Source: Cristatella mucedo
Lineage: Eukaryota; Bryozoa; Phylactolaemata; Cristatellidae
Direction: 5' to 3'
NCBI GenBank assembly: GCA_009760855.2
Contig: WPIO01000001.1
Coordinates: 1,039,001 to 1,103,000, forward strand
Length of the DNA stretch: 64,000 bases
Part shown: in pieces, positions 12,113-24,839 of the stretch
Position numbering within the stretch: position 1 is the stretch's first letter
How the letters are laid out: each line of letters opens with the position of its first letter
Notes under the pieces: model-generated
What the model was told of the DNA's origin: nothing
The model's input: the letters and a program-made list of their open reading frames with translations, nothing else
The model's database searches: none
Position numbers and translations under genes: made by a program

Positions 12113-13620
12113 TTGTTAAATTACAATTTCGTTTTAGAACTTATCGCTCTGTAGAGTCAGTATTGCTTTGGAGGTATAACAACCTACTTAAGACTGCAGA
12201 CTTAGATAAAGTCTTTTTGCTTGGTTTCATCTATCTTTATACAGTCTTTGATACTATCCAACACCAAGTCGTTCTTGAACACCTCTCATATCGCTTGGGA
12301 ATCACTCGAACCGCATCGCAAAAGCTCCGGTCATAACTCAGTGGGAGACACCGAGCAGTAACGTGAATGTCATCAGAGGAACACAGAAGTATGGGAAACA
12401 TCAGGACTCTGTGCTTGATCCCAATATGTTCGAGATTTATACTATCCCTATTGCCAATATTATTAATAGGCACATACTAGCCTTTCACTTCGATGCAGAT
12501 AATACTAAGTTGTATCTTTATTTTTATCCCACCGAGCCACCGATCATGTTTAATTCTCTCAACTCCCTAGCTGCATGCATTAATGACATAAACACAGGGA
12601 TGGCCGCAAAATCTTAAAATTGACGACGAAAACACAGCTTGAATTTAATGGGCGATAAAGTGTGGTTCACAAATCGGAAGCTATAACTTTTAAAATCGGC
12701 TCCACCAAGATATCTCATGCTGAATATGCACGAACTCTAGGTTTCCAGTTCAGAATCAATCTTTAATTAGACTACCACATCAGCTCTACAGTCAAGTCTG
12801 CCTACTTTCAGCTGCTTAACATTGCTGAAATTCGGGATTGCTTAGACAGGGACATCTCATTTAAATTGAGACATGATTTTCTAACATTTCATCGCGACTA
12901 CTGTAACTCCATGCTTGCTAGTTTAACGGCCTCTCCAATCAGGCACTTATGGCTCCTGAAAACTCTGCAGCTAGGTTTGTCTGTCGGGAGGAACGCTGTT
13001 GCAACGTAACGCAACTCCTCAATGACCTGTTCTGTCTCCAAGTCAGGCAAAGCTTCGACTTTAGGGTTTGTAACGAACTTTAAGGTCCCCTATTTTTTTG
13101 GCCCCAGCCTATGAATCAGATCTACTCCCCCATAAGGCACAAGCATCTTACCACTAGCTTATTGAAAAATAGTCGCTTGCAAATACCTCGTAGGAATCTC
13201 AAATTTTTTGAAGACCGTGACTATATTTCGATCTCAATTCTGGAGCTTAATTCCAACTTGCGTTGCGTCATCCACTGACTTTACCACATTTTAACAGAAA
13301 CTAGGAACGTATCTGTTTGTGACAGCATTTAGTTTGTCCGTATGATTCGCCCTTTACGTACTTATGCATGCTGATTTTCGGCATGCACTCACGAACCATG
13401 TTTCTATAACAACCCTGTGGATGACATCCCTAGCCATTTATGCTTGTTGTCATTGAGCATGCTACTCCTAAAAATTCATACTGAGCAGGCTAATTATTCG
13501 GTCAAGCTTCCTTTGCAACAAATGTAAAGTGCCTCGAAAGAGAGCCAGTTCTCTGAGGGCATTTTATAAAATAATATACACAATATTGTAAACTAAGTGC
13601 TATTTAGAAAAGTAAATGCC
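12113..13620 (+). mobile_element. LINE A nested inside another LINE A, same strand
   Basis: The RT region restarts here (ESVLLWRYNNLL, FDTIQHQVVLEHL, LGITRTA). It continues through the FHFDADNTKLY block, which corresponds to YADD, and the DYHISSTVKSAYFQLLNIAEIR block, to the 3'UTR. It ends with the family stem-loop at about 13535-13575 ('aaagtgcct...gagggcatttt'). The ORF has several stops. It interrupts the LINE A copy whose parts lie at 11545-12112 and 13630-14405. Confidence 0.75.
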
Positions 13621-13629
13621 TAATGCTCA

Positions 13630-14405
13630 AAATCCTCTCCGCCAGCATATCTCTTGTTAATTCTGCACGTAATCTACCTATTATGTTCCAAATTTACCTT
13701 TCATTAGCCAAACGCCACAGCACTACACTCACGGCTGCCTAGTTTTAGCTTCATAGCATCGCCGGGCTTGTTTAGACAGGGATAATACATCTAAATTTGT
13801 CTGTGCAGTTGTGAAGTTTCATATCGGCTTTTTTAAATCACGGTTGCTGGTTTACCAGGATATGATATCAGGCGTTAAGGACTGGTGCTAAAATCTGCAC
13901 CTAAGCTTTTTTGCCGTGACTGTCGCTTTGCTACATAAAACCACTTCTGACGCACAGCAGGGCTCCCACTCAAGAAGCGCATCGATTTCACAAGTTTCAG
14001 TTACTTATTTTTTAGGTCTTCTCATTCTCTCGCTCAGCGTGCATGGTTACCTTAACTCCCAAAAAGAGGCGAAGAATCGTACAACTCGCTGAGAGAACCC
14101 CAATCGTTTAGCTACAACTACTGCGAACCTTAAAAGTGCGGGAGACCGTACTTGTAGTTTGTATGCTCCCACAGCCTGAAACTCACTATTGACGCACGTC
14201 ACATCGTCCCCGACATGACATTTTATATAACCTTAACTCAAACTTTTTTATCACAGCATTTGGTGTTTCGTTGTGATTCGTCTTCGTATGTGTGTACCTG
14301 CTTACACTATTTATCCTGCTTTAACTGTGAAAACTAATGATTTGGTAATTTCTTTTATACAGCATATTCAAAGGGCCTAGAAAAACATATTGTTCCTTTA
14401 GAGCC
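13630..14405 (+). mobile_element. LINE A, right part of the interrupted copy (C-terminus and 3' end)
   Basis: It picks up at the block equivalent to LKIGSASIS..SARNLGVIF ('SASISLVNSARNLPIMF' by translation), almost exactly where the left part stops. It runs through a degraded C-terminal domain to a decayed tail near 14370-14405. Several stops are present. Confidence 0.65.
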
Positions 14406-17235
14406 AAAAAACGAATTGTTATTATCATTTGTTCTCCCTCCAAACAATGCAAAAGTCGGGCTTTCTTAGTCGTGGATTCTACGCCCAAAGTCCGTCTATG
14501 TAGTCTTGACATCATGTCTCTACTTTTTAACCCACTGTTTGTATGTATGCCAGCTTATGGAATTAGTTTCTTACAGTCGGCCCAAGAATTCTTAAGCTGC
14601 GTTTGTCTTCCATGAGTGTGGCAGCGAACTGTGGTAACAGGAAACGTATTGCACTGACAAAATAGATTAAAGCTAACAGTAGCTACAACCCTAGCTATCC
14701 AGATCTGATTAAATCGGAAATAAACGAAGCATTCAATTTGTGCACACGATTAGATGTTACGAATCGAACTATTTTTAATACGTCATTATTAATGTATAAC
14801 TAAGAGTTTGTCAATGAGGTATAGAACATTATTTACAGAAATATATACCATCCTAGTGATGGAATAATTAGTTTTACTTATTGTGCATAAAGTCCAAAGA
14901 TGGATATTGGGAAGCTGTTGCTTCAGTGTTTCTTCAATGGAGGCAGTATCGAGAAAATTCATAAGTGCCCTCCTAGCCTACACAGAAAGCACCCGGTTCC
15001 AGGAGAGCTAAAGGAGCCGCCAGTGGGATAAAGTTAAACAAGGAATTGCCCAGACTCAATTAGAGGTCAATGCGACTGTAATAAAATTATAAATTTTTAT
15101 AGAGATAACTGTTTTACGTAGTTATCAGTTTTCGCGTGACATGAGGAGAAGTATTTCAAAAACTCTTTTCACTGAACCTAGAATAACAATAAGAGGAAGC
15201 CAGCTAATTTAAAGGACTGAACTATTTGCTGTGTTTGACATTGAATCCACTATATAAAAATATCTAATTTCTATTAAGATTAAAAATGTCGACTTTAGAT
15301 AAGAAAGCACGAGCCACATGCATAATTTTTGGCCAAGCATGTAAGGAGATACAGAAATAATTTTAGTCGTAATGGTAAGTAGAAGCTTTGATTAGTAAGT
15401 TGCACTGATCTTCACCAGGTGCAGGAAAAGAAACAAAGATTCACCAAAATTTAATGGAATAACATAGAATATTACAAAAATTACGATAGTATGAGTTACG
15501 GATCAGGTGAAATGATAAATCATAATCTCTCTTCAATTAACACAGTCAATTTCATTTAATGCAAAAGCCCCAAGCTGTGCCAGAACTTGTAGCATACGAC
15601 CTGAAGATCAAGCACGAAATAACACTAATAATGTAAAGAACGGCATGACTGCTAGAAATAAGTGGCTAGTGATGCTAACTAATGCTTAATGACTGAGCAG
15701 GTGGATTAGATAGTGGGGTTGTTGCAAAGATGTAAGCTCCGTGTAAGATAAAAATGGTTGTGCATTTACTCGGTCACTAGATAGCTAGATATTAGTGGTC
15801 AATTGGCCTTGATAGTTTGCCGGAAACGGTCATTTGGACTAGCGTTTTACTATCTCGAAGCTAATTTGAGACTTCCTTCTAGATTTATTCAACATTCTTA
15901 CAGACATTTAGCTAAATTCTCCCATTACATACCAAGTACCTGGTTTGTCTACTTTTATCAGTAACTACTTTAATAGTCCGCAAATATTACCGACTCCTAA
16001 AGTTACTAACGTGGCTCTTTGCATTGTGTTCTGATATGCTAAATGCTGTTAAATCTAGAGTGGTTTATTGAGTTGGGGAAATCAAGCACCTGCACTGCAC
16101 CCAGTCACGTACATTTAGTCATTGGCCAAATACTACTCTGAATGCGACAGAAATGTTTAGAACCTTAATACCCATTAGTCGGTGTCCTAGTTGCCACTGC
16201 ACTCAAGCCTTACAGAAGGGAAGACGTGGAAACCAGTAAAAGTGGCTCTTTATGTTCGATTTTTGATCGCCAGCAACACTAGTTATGCACTTAATAACCG
16301 TATTACGGAGGTCAGGGGATCCGCTGTACAAATTACTTACGGTCTTAATAGCTTTTAAACTCTTTTGCAGTGCATGTTACGAAATTTTGTTTATACAAAG
16401 GCTGCTGTTTCAGCTAAGATTCTCTGATATACCTTAAGAGATAGCACGTAAATCTTGCGAGGTACGGTGTTTACGCCAACCTTGTGATAAACAACGTCTT
16501 ACCTGCATAGCCATAACTGGTTAGGTTTTTCATCCATTGATCGCTTACCACGGCTATTTATTTAATCCGTAAGTTATGGCGAAACAAGAACCTATCTATG
16601 CACTACTCTAATGGTTTTTTTGACACATAGGAATGCAAAATAGGCCTGATTTTGTAAGCTCTAAATATTGGTTCTTTTATTAGGTCATAAACCAGATATC
16701 TATCTGGTAATTCATCGGCACATGCAATCTTAGCCTGAGGCAAGACCTTAATTTCTCATTACAGGAAATTGCAAATCCATTACTTTTGCGGAGGCCTTAT
16801 GCATGCAGTGACAGGCTTCTTTCAAGTAAACTGATGTAAGCTTTTAATATGAACTTGTTTTTTTACTGTTAAGACATTCCTTATTGCAGGCCAGCTCATT
16901 TAACACATGAAGTTTTGCATGTATCAAAGACATTGCCGCAATATGTGTGCTTTCAGGTACGAGACTTACTTGGATCTTCAGACATTCAGAAAAGAACAGC
17001 AATGTACCAAGCGGACTGGTTGTGGGCGACAACGATGACTAACAGCGACTGAAAAAGGCTTTGTAATAGCTGCTTTAAATAAGGAGACGTGAATTGACCT
17101 GGATCTATGACTTTCAAAAATTTATATTAAAGGACTTGTATGAGTTAATTTATTTTACTTAATAACAGTTATCAGAAAGATATAGGGTGTTAATAATGCA
17201 GAAAGGCTAGTTAACTTACCAAAAATACCAGCCTA
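14406..17235. other. Long stretch with no recognisable feature
   Basis: I see no coding exon, tandem repeat or copy of the named repeat families. The longest open frames are about 60 codons and look random. Confidence 0.5.
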
Positions 17236-17430
17236 TTCAGCAGATTTTTTGTATGGCGACAGAAGAACCCTTGCAGCCATAACCATCACTTGCAGCAGCA
17301 ATGAACGATCTGCCACAGCAGGATTCGAACCCACGGCCCTAGGAACGAGGTCATGCAAAGTAACCATCTTACCTAGTGTGCTATTACTGCTCACCATTGC
17401 CGTAGGTGCAGCGAATTCTTGTGTTAATTA
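17235..17430 (-). mobile_element. tRNA-derived SINE, family 2, copy 1
   Basis: On the minus strand a perfect Pol III B box, GGTTCGAATCC, lies downstream of an A-box-like block ('actaggtaagatggtt'). A body follows that matches 47095-47290 ('ttgctgctgcaag', 'ttcttctgt', 'ctgctgaat'). A genuine tRNA gene is unlikely because no acceptor stem closes. Confidence 0.65.
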
Positions 17431-17474
17431 GTGAATACTCAGAAAAGCTATTTCACGGACCCATAATGCCCGAC

Positions 17475-17910
17475 ATGGAGTGGGTTTGTAGTACCTAGTT
17501 GAACTGCTGTACCAGTTTTAGCCTCCTTGTGCCCGCAGGTTCTCTGTTGTTCTCAGTAAACTTGATAGTCCGTGCACACGCCATTAATGGACGCTCGGTG
17601 AAAGAAGAATTTGATCTGAAGGAATCGGGATGCAATCCCACAAGTCCTAAGAAACGACAAAGATTCCCCTGATGCCGTCTATGACGCATTCTTACTAGCA
17701 ATCCTAAGCTGCTACCTCTACGCTCCTTAATACCTCAAATTCTCTCCTGACTCAGCTATGGTGGTTGCTGTAACTTTTTTGCTCGACACAGAGTCTGCAT
17801 GCCATCGATTGCATAACACAAGCCGCTTAGGCTTCAAGTTTTCTATGTAAAACACTCTTTAGTCGCACTCACATAGTCCTTTGGGCTTTGATGTCATACA
17901 GAGTAAGATA
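17475..17910 (+). mobile_element. LINE B 3'-end copy, 5'-truncated
   Basis: It starts at the block encoding YLVELLYQF (YLAELLHQF in the 38.8 kb copy) and runs through the ORF end to the 3'UTR, with 'aagccgcttaggct' and 'cacatagtccttt'. The coding part is disrupted. Confidence 0.65.
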
Positions 17911-18489
17911 CACTAAACAAATATCAAAATATTGCAAAAGCTGCCGAGAGACTTAGTATAACTAGGAAAGAGGCTTTACCTCAGTAAGCATTCTTTTGCA
18001 AATGATTAAAAACTAGAATGTGCATATTGAAAATCTGTAGAATTAAACTAGGCTGAAACATACAAGCTAGGCTTATAACTTTGAATCAGATTTTCAATAA
18101 TACGTGCCGCCATTATTTAACTGTATTCGTATTCGAGTGGTATTTTGCAAGTAAAAGTCGGAAAAATACGCCTTATGTATTGTGGAATATTGTACAATTT
18201 CATTTAGGCGGTCATGCAAAAGCTGAGATTATACCGTTGGTACGGAACTTCTTTAGATGGTTTTTGTACAATGCCACAGAAGAAATACAGAAATTTCTGC
18301 AGTATAACAGTAAACATTTAGGCTGATGAGTTTTACAGGCATTGGGATTAGTTTTGTAATAATTTCAGTAGTTACTGGCTTGAATGCAGGAATTTAGCTA
18401 GGAGTACAAACAGTTGGAGACGAATTAAAGACCAGCGTTATCTCGGGTCCCGATCTTTTTATTAGATCGATCTTGATCACAAATAAGAG

Positions 18490-19330
18490 AATGAATAATT
18501 CATTACTCATTAGGTTCTTGCAAACTAAAACTTCCTGCTATTTGTTACAACAAGACTGACTAAGGTCGTTGCCGTTTTAAATATAGTTACAAGAGTGTGT
18601 AGTAAAACCGAGAAAGAGTACGACGATGGATCTAGTAGTCCCTCAACATAGGGCTAAAGCAAATATATTCTGCCGAGCTGTTTGATCCAGCGGTTAAGGT
18701 TCTCCCCCGACCAAAGTCTGGTTGCGATTGTGGGCTCCAGCTCTGATGCATAACAGGCTGTGAAGCGCCCGAATAGAGATCAAGTTCTCTTATAGTGCTA
18801 CACAAACTGATGATACGTATATGTATATATATATGTATATATATATATATATATATTCCAAATGGTCTTTTTACTTACTCTAAAATGCTGCTTCTTTGGC
18901 AGTCATTTCAGTCATCTCACTTATGTTACCTACTATATGGTGATTTTACGTTGTGTGTGGTGGTTAATGCTAGTTTATCAGCCACATTTACATGTGGCCG
19001 ACTTGCTCGTGATATAACGTCGTTGCATCTTAATTTTTTCTCGATCTGGTTACGTAAGGCTAACACTATAAACTAGTTTGATCTCAGTCACATATTCACA
19101 AATAAAAAGACTCTTTTTCAATGTTCTAAACGCTTACATTTAACTACTTAAAAGTCACGCTATATCATTTTTTCATACTGCCTTTATTAAACTGTATAAT
19201 ACTATCTGGCGTTAAATTGTTTCGATTGAAGCTATGGCACTCTCACATTTCAGAATTTCACAAGTAAGGGCCTTCTTCATTTAGAATCTGCTTCTAAACA
19301 TTATCTAGATTAATAAAAAGGATTCCTAAT
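18490..19330. repeat. Old tandem duplication of about 0.8 kb, unit 1
   Basis: It matches 19520-20170 in the same order and orientation. Shared blocks are 'aatgctagtttatcagc', 'ctcaacat..gcaaa.gcaaat', 'agctatggca' and 'catttcagaat'. Divergence is considerable, so the duplication is old. The unit contains a SINE with an AT tract (18674-18857) that the other unit lacks. No gene is recognised in either unit. Confidence 0.6.
18674..18857 (+). mobile_element. SINE, family 1, with LINE A-type stem-loop tail and (TA)n
   Basis: The head is tRNA-like ('gatccagcggttaagg' as A box, 'ggttgcgattg' as a decayed B box). The tail at 18764-18799 folds like the LINE A 3' end: AGCGC with GTGCT outside and AGAGA with TCTCT inside. 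A (TA)n run at about 18818-18857 follows. Insertion is shown directly by comparison with the tandem unit at 19.7 kb, where the target is uninterrupted ('gcaaatgttccaaag'). A short target duplication of about 5 bp (TATTC) is possible. Confidence 0.7.
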
Positions 19331-19519
19331 CCTATCTTACAATATCATGGGTTTTCGTCTGACATTCGTCTCTATATTTTACCATAAACGTGGAAATTAT
19401 AACGTTTACCGTAAGTTGGAAATTTGAAAATAGGTAAAAACACTTAGAGATGACTGTAGGAAAAACATTACCTCGGGTATTGATTTTTGTTTTAACCAAT
19501 CTTACTCGCAAATAGGGCA

Positions 19520-20170
19520 ATCAATAATTTATTAATCAGTAAAATTGTTTCCTGCTAAAATGTCAAATAACTAGTAACAAAAAGAATTACTATGGTTCCT
19601 TTCATTTTAATAAGGGAAAGGATTCTAAGTTTAACAGAAAAAGCAAGACAGGGTATAATTGTGCATCGAATAGTCCTTCAACATGTTGCAAAGGCAAATG
19701 TTCCAAAGTGTCTCTTTACTTACTTCCCGTAACATGCTATATCTTTGACAGTTACTTTATTCAGCTCACTTACTCCATGGGCTACGTGGTGTTTTCAATG
19801 CTAGTTTATCAGCTAAATTTAGATGCCACTCTCTAACTTATTATAATTGTATTTTTCATTATGGTTGGCTTCGTGATCTTGTTACTCATTGCCACTATCA
19901 TAAATCTGTTCCATCTCAGTCGCAGACTTTAACATTTCAGAAGACTCTGTCTTAATATTTCAGCCAGTAATATTTAAATAGTTAAAAGCCATAAATATTC
20001 TCCATCCTACTGCCTTAATGAAAGTCTGTGTTTCTAGTTGTTGTTAAGTGGTTTTGACCGCAGCTATGGCATTCCAACATTTGATACTTTCAGAATGCAC
20101 TGCACGTTAAGGCTTTCTTAATTCGTATATGGTTCCAAATGTTTTTTCAATTATTAGGAAAATACTTTTG
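19520..20170. repeat. Old tandem duplication, unit 2
   Basis: This is the counterpart of 18490-19330 without the SINE. It is AT-rich with no recognised gene. The offset between matching blocks is about 830 bp. Confidence 0.6.
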
Positions 20171-20469
20171 AATTATATCTAGTACTATCATTGGTCTGTG
20201 GCTGATATTATGCTTCATATGTTATCCAAAACCTGGCAGTGGTACTGTTACTGCCAATAGTTTTGAATATCTAAGCTAATGGTTTCAATAACATAATCCA
20301 ACCAGAGATATTTTTTTTTGCAGACAGATCTTGTGTTGCAGTAGAAATTATCTCTGAGTGTTATTATTCAAATAGTAAAATGTAATAGTCTCTTGATTGG
20401 AACGCTTCCATTATACAGCCTAATTTAACTCATTCACTTATTTATGAAAGTGAAGCAGAGCAAAATTGT

Positions 20470-20945
20470 CATTCTGACCAGTAAAACCCGCCACGGCACG
20501 GAGTCTTCATGTGTAGCTGAACTGCTGCACCAGTTTCAGCCTCTTCGTGCCCTCATGCTATGCATGGAAATTGAATTTGTTCTTCCATTCCATGCTTGAA
20601 GACGATTGGTGACAGAAGTTTCTGCCCTGCGGGTTCTAAACGGTAAAACTCACTTCAATAGTTCTTACTCCGTGACATCTACTCTCATTCTGCCGACTGT
20701 GGTAATTTTTTCCAGCCCTCCCGACCCACATCTTGCAGTCTACTCACTACAACAACTGCTCTCATTATATCGCTACTTCTAACTTTTCTTTGCCTGAGAA
20801 TATAACCGGTTGACATGCGTGTGAATACTGGATGCGTAGAAAAAGCCGCAAAGGCTGTGAATGCGCTATGCATAACTGTCCTGCGTAACCCCGCTTAGTC
20901 TTCGTGGGTTTGTGGAGCTATAGGAGATACGCAATGCCAACTCAA
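20470..20945 (+). mobile_element. LINE B 3'-end copy, 5'-truncated
   Basis: It begins near 'cccgccacgg..ctagctgaactgctgcaccag' (YLAELLHQF block) and continues through the ORF end. The 3'UTR ends with 'ggagatacgcaatgcc', close to the 3' terminus at 39650 ('ggagataccattacgatgcc'). Internal deletions are present. Confidence 0.7.
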
Positions 20946-20949
20946 TTTG

Positions 20950-23900
20950 AAACTTCCACTGTTTATTTATGTAAATCTGTAAATTTTCTTCGAGATACCA
21001 CTGCTAGCTTATTACACAAACACGTTCAATTCACTTACGTGCAAAATGTAGAACTTGGCATTATAATTGAGGACAGAATCCTGCTGCGAAATCTTTTATT
21101 AAAAATTGTTTTATGTACACAAAACTTAGAGAGAGCTTTCACGCGAGACTCATCTAGACATTCATTAAAAAATACTCACTCTGAGTCGTGGCTAAATGAG
21201 ACCCTTCCAGCTTGCCTAAACTGGATTTCATTCAATGCTGCCTCTGGTTCTGTCTGTGTAGTGAATGTAGGCAAATAGCGCTTCTAGTCCAATTTAACAA
21301 AAATAGGTAATATTCAGTTTTGAAAAAAGGTCAGAAACCTGATTTTTGGAAACATTAGAATGATCTCTTAGTTTGCTTTTACTACCGTGCTTAAGCTTGA
21401 GCTGTTTTTGGTTCAAAAATAATACAACATAAGAACACGGATTTAGCACCTGGGGTTAGCATTAATGCCTCTCAATATACTCTTAATATAGAGTAAGGTA
21501 GCTCAGATCGCAGTCAGTAATTGCGGTCACCAATTCAATACCTGATTGTACGCAATAGCGTACTCGGATAGAGAGAATCCAGAAAGAAGTTCTACTTCTA
21601 GGCACCACCTAATTTTACTCATGTCAAATGGTCCCACGAGTTCAGCGTGGAGTGTAGTGAAAGCTTTTGGAGCAGGCTAATTCGGAATGTATTCGAGTTT
21701 CGCAGGACTAAAATCCTAATGATAGGCAAACAAAGAGAGGCATTTTAACTACTAAGCCTGAGAGGAATCTGCAGCTGACAGTCGGGACGGTGCATAAAAC
21801 TTTAGGGGAACTAAAATTGATAGATTTTATCTTTCAGGTGATATCGTCTTTAATAGGCAGAAAGAGCTGGTTAGTCTAAATTTGTGCAACGCAATTCTTG
21901 CTTGGCATCTCATAGCTTCTTGGCTACCAGCCAATGCTTTTGCTACTTGAAAAGCTGAGACTTGTATTTTTCTATCCATTGTTTCCTAAACTTTCGAGTT
22001 ACTAAATTCCGCGACTTGAATTTTTGGAAATTCTATACTTGACTGCGCATTCCCTGTCTATCGGTCAGCTAGGTACTGCCAGTGCCTGTTGGGGTGCTGT
22101 TGGTATATGCTAGGCCTAGCTACATGAGCCATTTTACAATTTCGGCAGAAAAGGTTCTTCCGAAACTTTTGGTCAGGTATTTAAAATGAATAATAAGGTG
22201 TATTAACATTGTCATTGGCTTATTTATGACAGTTCTCGGTCTGTGTGATCGAAAAGCTCCATCAGTAGACAGCTACATTGATGGAAGAATATTTCATTGT
22301 TAACCGAATAGAACAAAATTTTAGGTTTATTTTAGGCGTTTACTTTTACATATTTGACTGATTTTATGAATTCACAGCTCCAGGCCAAGTTCTTAAGTAA
22401 CCATTGTTTCATCATTGCACGTGTAATCATGTAACCGTATAATGACAGTCGTGGGCCGAATAACTTTACTCTGTTTGGCATGTATCACGTGCCCGCTCCA
22501 ACTATAAATCAAGTAAATTTTCGCCTTCATGCTTACTTCACTAAATTTTAGGTCCTTCGTATTATCCTCTTGACCCGCTAGCACGGCCATTCTTAATATG
22601 CGTGATTATTCTGATTCCCAACCTCCTGATGGCCGCTTGTCAGCTCATCAAGAATTGGTCGATTGCTTCGACAAAAGGATTCAAATTTCGGTGCTCCTAA
22701 ACAATGTAATTTCCCAGCTAATGACTTTATGACCAACCTTGAATTATTGGCAATTAAAATAAATTTATGAAACCACATTTTATTCTCTGCAGTGCCGCTT
22801 TTCTTCTGAATTTGTCATACTCAGTTACAGATGCGGACATTGCGAACAGTATAACGATTTATTTCACGTGATTACTTTTAAGAATCCGTAAAACCTGAAG
22901 AAGGCAACTTTACAGACTTTTAGCTCCATCGCAGTCACTAAATTGTAAATACTTAATATATTGTCCACAATTTTGTGGGATGTGGCGCACATTTATTTAA
23001 CTTCAGGTAGATTTACTAGGTAAATTAAATTGTACTTGAATGCAACCTCAGGCCATGATACAGACAGACGATATATTGTGAGATCCAAAGTAGTTTTTAA
23101 GTTGAGTTCACAAACCAAATTCAAATTGATAGTAAAAATTCCCAATTGTAGCACAATAATAATTTAAAAAACTAAGCGAAACAATAAACCTGTGTTATTG
23201 CCGCCGGCATTTTTAAGGTTTGAAACTAATCCTCACAATTAATTGTGGTCTCACAGACCTACTACGTCCTCAGGTCAAAACCTGAAATCGATCAGCTAAC
23301 ATGTATATGCAGTTTGTTGTACTTGCTTAGACTCTCGTTTTCAAATTTTTGTAAACATTCCTCCTTTAAAAAATCGCATATCAAGCTTTACAGCAACCTT
23401 GAGACTTGTAATGTTATTATTTTCATTTATAATTCACTTCCATGGCACCAAGGTTTGCATGAATATCTATGCATGCGCCGTCTAACTCGCTGCAAGGCTA
23501 GTAAAAATAAGTAGGAGCTTAAAAAACACCATTCTCAGACAAGCACACATAGACACAAAACACACTCAGGGATGCTTGTCAAGATTCCATCATTATTGTG
23601 CATCAATTTGCCGAAGAATGTACGATTTTAGTAGGTCATCATTCGAAATCTTGCAAATAAATACCGACAGCTTCTACGAAAAAAATCAGCTCCATGCAGA
23701 AAACCGCAGGGTTTCGTGATCCAATAATTGAATGGCTGAGAGCTGCTTCATAATAGTCAGCAGAATTGGTTAGCTGGCAACGTGGCTTTTCAAGGGAGTT
23801 CATTTCGTGACAGATAAAAACAGAATCACGGTGGGAGCAGTAGTGGAATCGACAACAAGTTGTTGGCATTCTTACTTGTAGTGGAATCGACAACAAGTTG

Positions 23901-24830
23901 TTGGCATTCTTACTTCAGGGAATAATTTGTGAGTATATCGTGGCACCAGCTTATCTCTTTCAACTGATATCATGGGCTTTGCTCGAGTTTATCTGAATCA
24001 TCACAATTTGCAGCCTCAGCAGAGCTCTCTGGACAGAGAAGCTGACTTCTAGAAACTGCCGATTGATTGTGTAGTGTTCCGTCAATCGTTCTCATTCATT
24101 GAGGTTGAAGATATTAGCATGCAGTACATAATTAACTTTACTCCTCTTTTAATGGAATGCAACTGGATTTCGAACGTGCTATACATTTGGTAGCTCAGCT
24201 TTTAATGAGAGCTATTACCAATCTTATCTCAACCCTCATTAATAGATTGAACCGGCTGGACCTTGCTCTGCTGTCACACGATTACAAAACTTAATTCAAT
24301 CCTTCAAAAGCTCGTTGAGCAATTTGTCTAATTAATTTTAATCTTCTGTCATACAACACGTAAGATTACTGCACATGGAATTCTGCACCAATCTGGCTTC
24401 ATAGATTTCACTGTGTTTTATTGAAATATATATTTTCATTCGCTCTCCAGTTAGTGAGCCTTTAAGTAAGTGCTATATCCTTTTAGATATGGATGCTAAT
24501 AGTGGACTTGAACGCTCCTACTGGGCATAAGCTTGGTTTCGAGTATAATGCGTATTTTCCTTTCCTCCTTTAGAAGACATGTGAGATAAGTTTTGCAGTA
24601 AATTGTAAATACTTTTAAATCCGTCGATTCTTTCAGGATTAAACTTTACAGCTTTAATGAATTGAACAAGAAGATATTAAACTTATTTTTTAGATTAGTA
24701 CAGGTATAAATCTCTTTTAATTTAAAATATCTTACGCCTAGTAGGACGAGCTCAGATGACTATTTCAGCATTCACTTTTGACATAGTTGCGACCCAGTGT
24801 GCTACATGAACGTAATTTTGTGGTCTGAGT
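20950..24830. other. Long stretch with no recognisable gene or mobile element
   Basis: Open frames of up to 124 codons (20904-21278, +) have no family features. The only structure noted is a 38-bp tandem duplication at 23841-23916. Confidence 0.45.
23841..23916. repeat. 38-bp direct tandem duplication, two copies
   Basis: A unit starting TAGTGGAATCGACAACAAG is present twice head to tail and differs only at the last base. It contains the short inverted repeat CAACAA-G-TTGTTG. The near-identity implies a recent event. Confidence 0.95.
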
Positions 24831-24839
24831 TTCATTCCA

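Noticed and set aside
17300-17360. Stand-alone tRNA gene
   Set aside because: The B box is perfect, but the acceptor and anticodon stems do not close and the sequence recurs as a SINE at 47.1 kb.
20904-21278. 124-codon plus-strand open frame
   Set aside because: Its first part lies in the 3' end of a LINE B remnant and the rest has no family features. It is probably chance.
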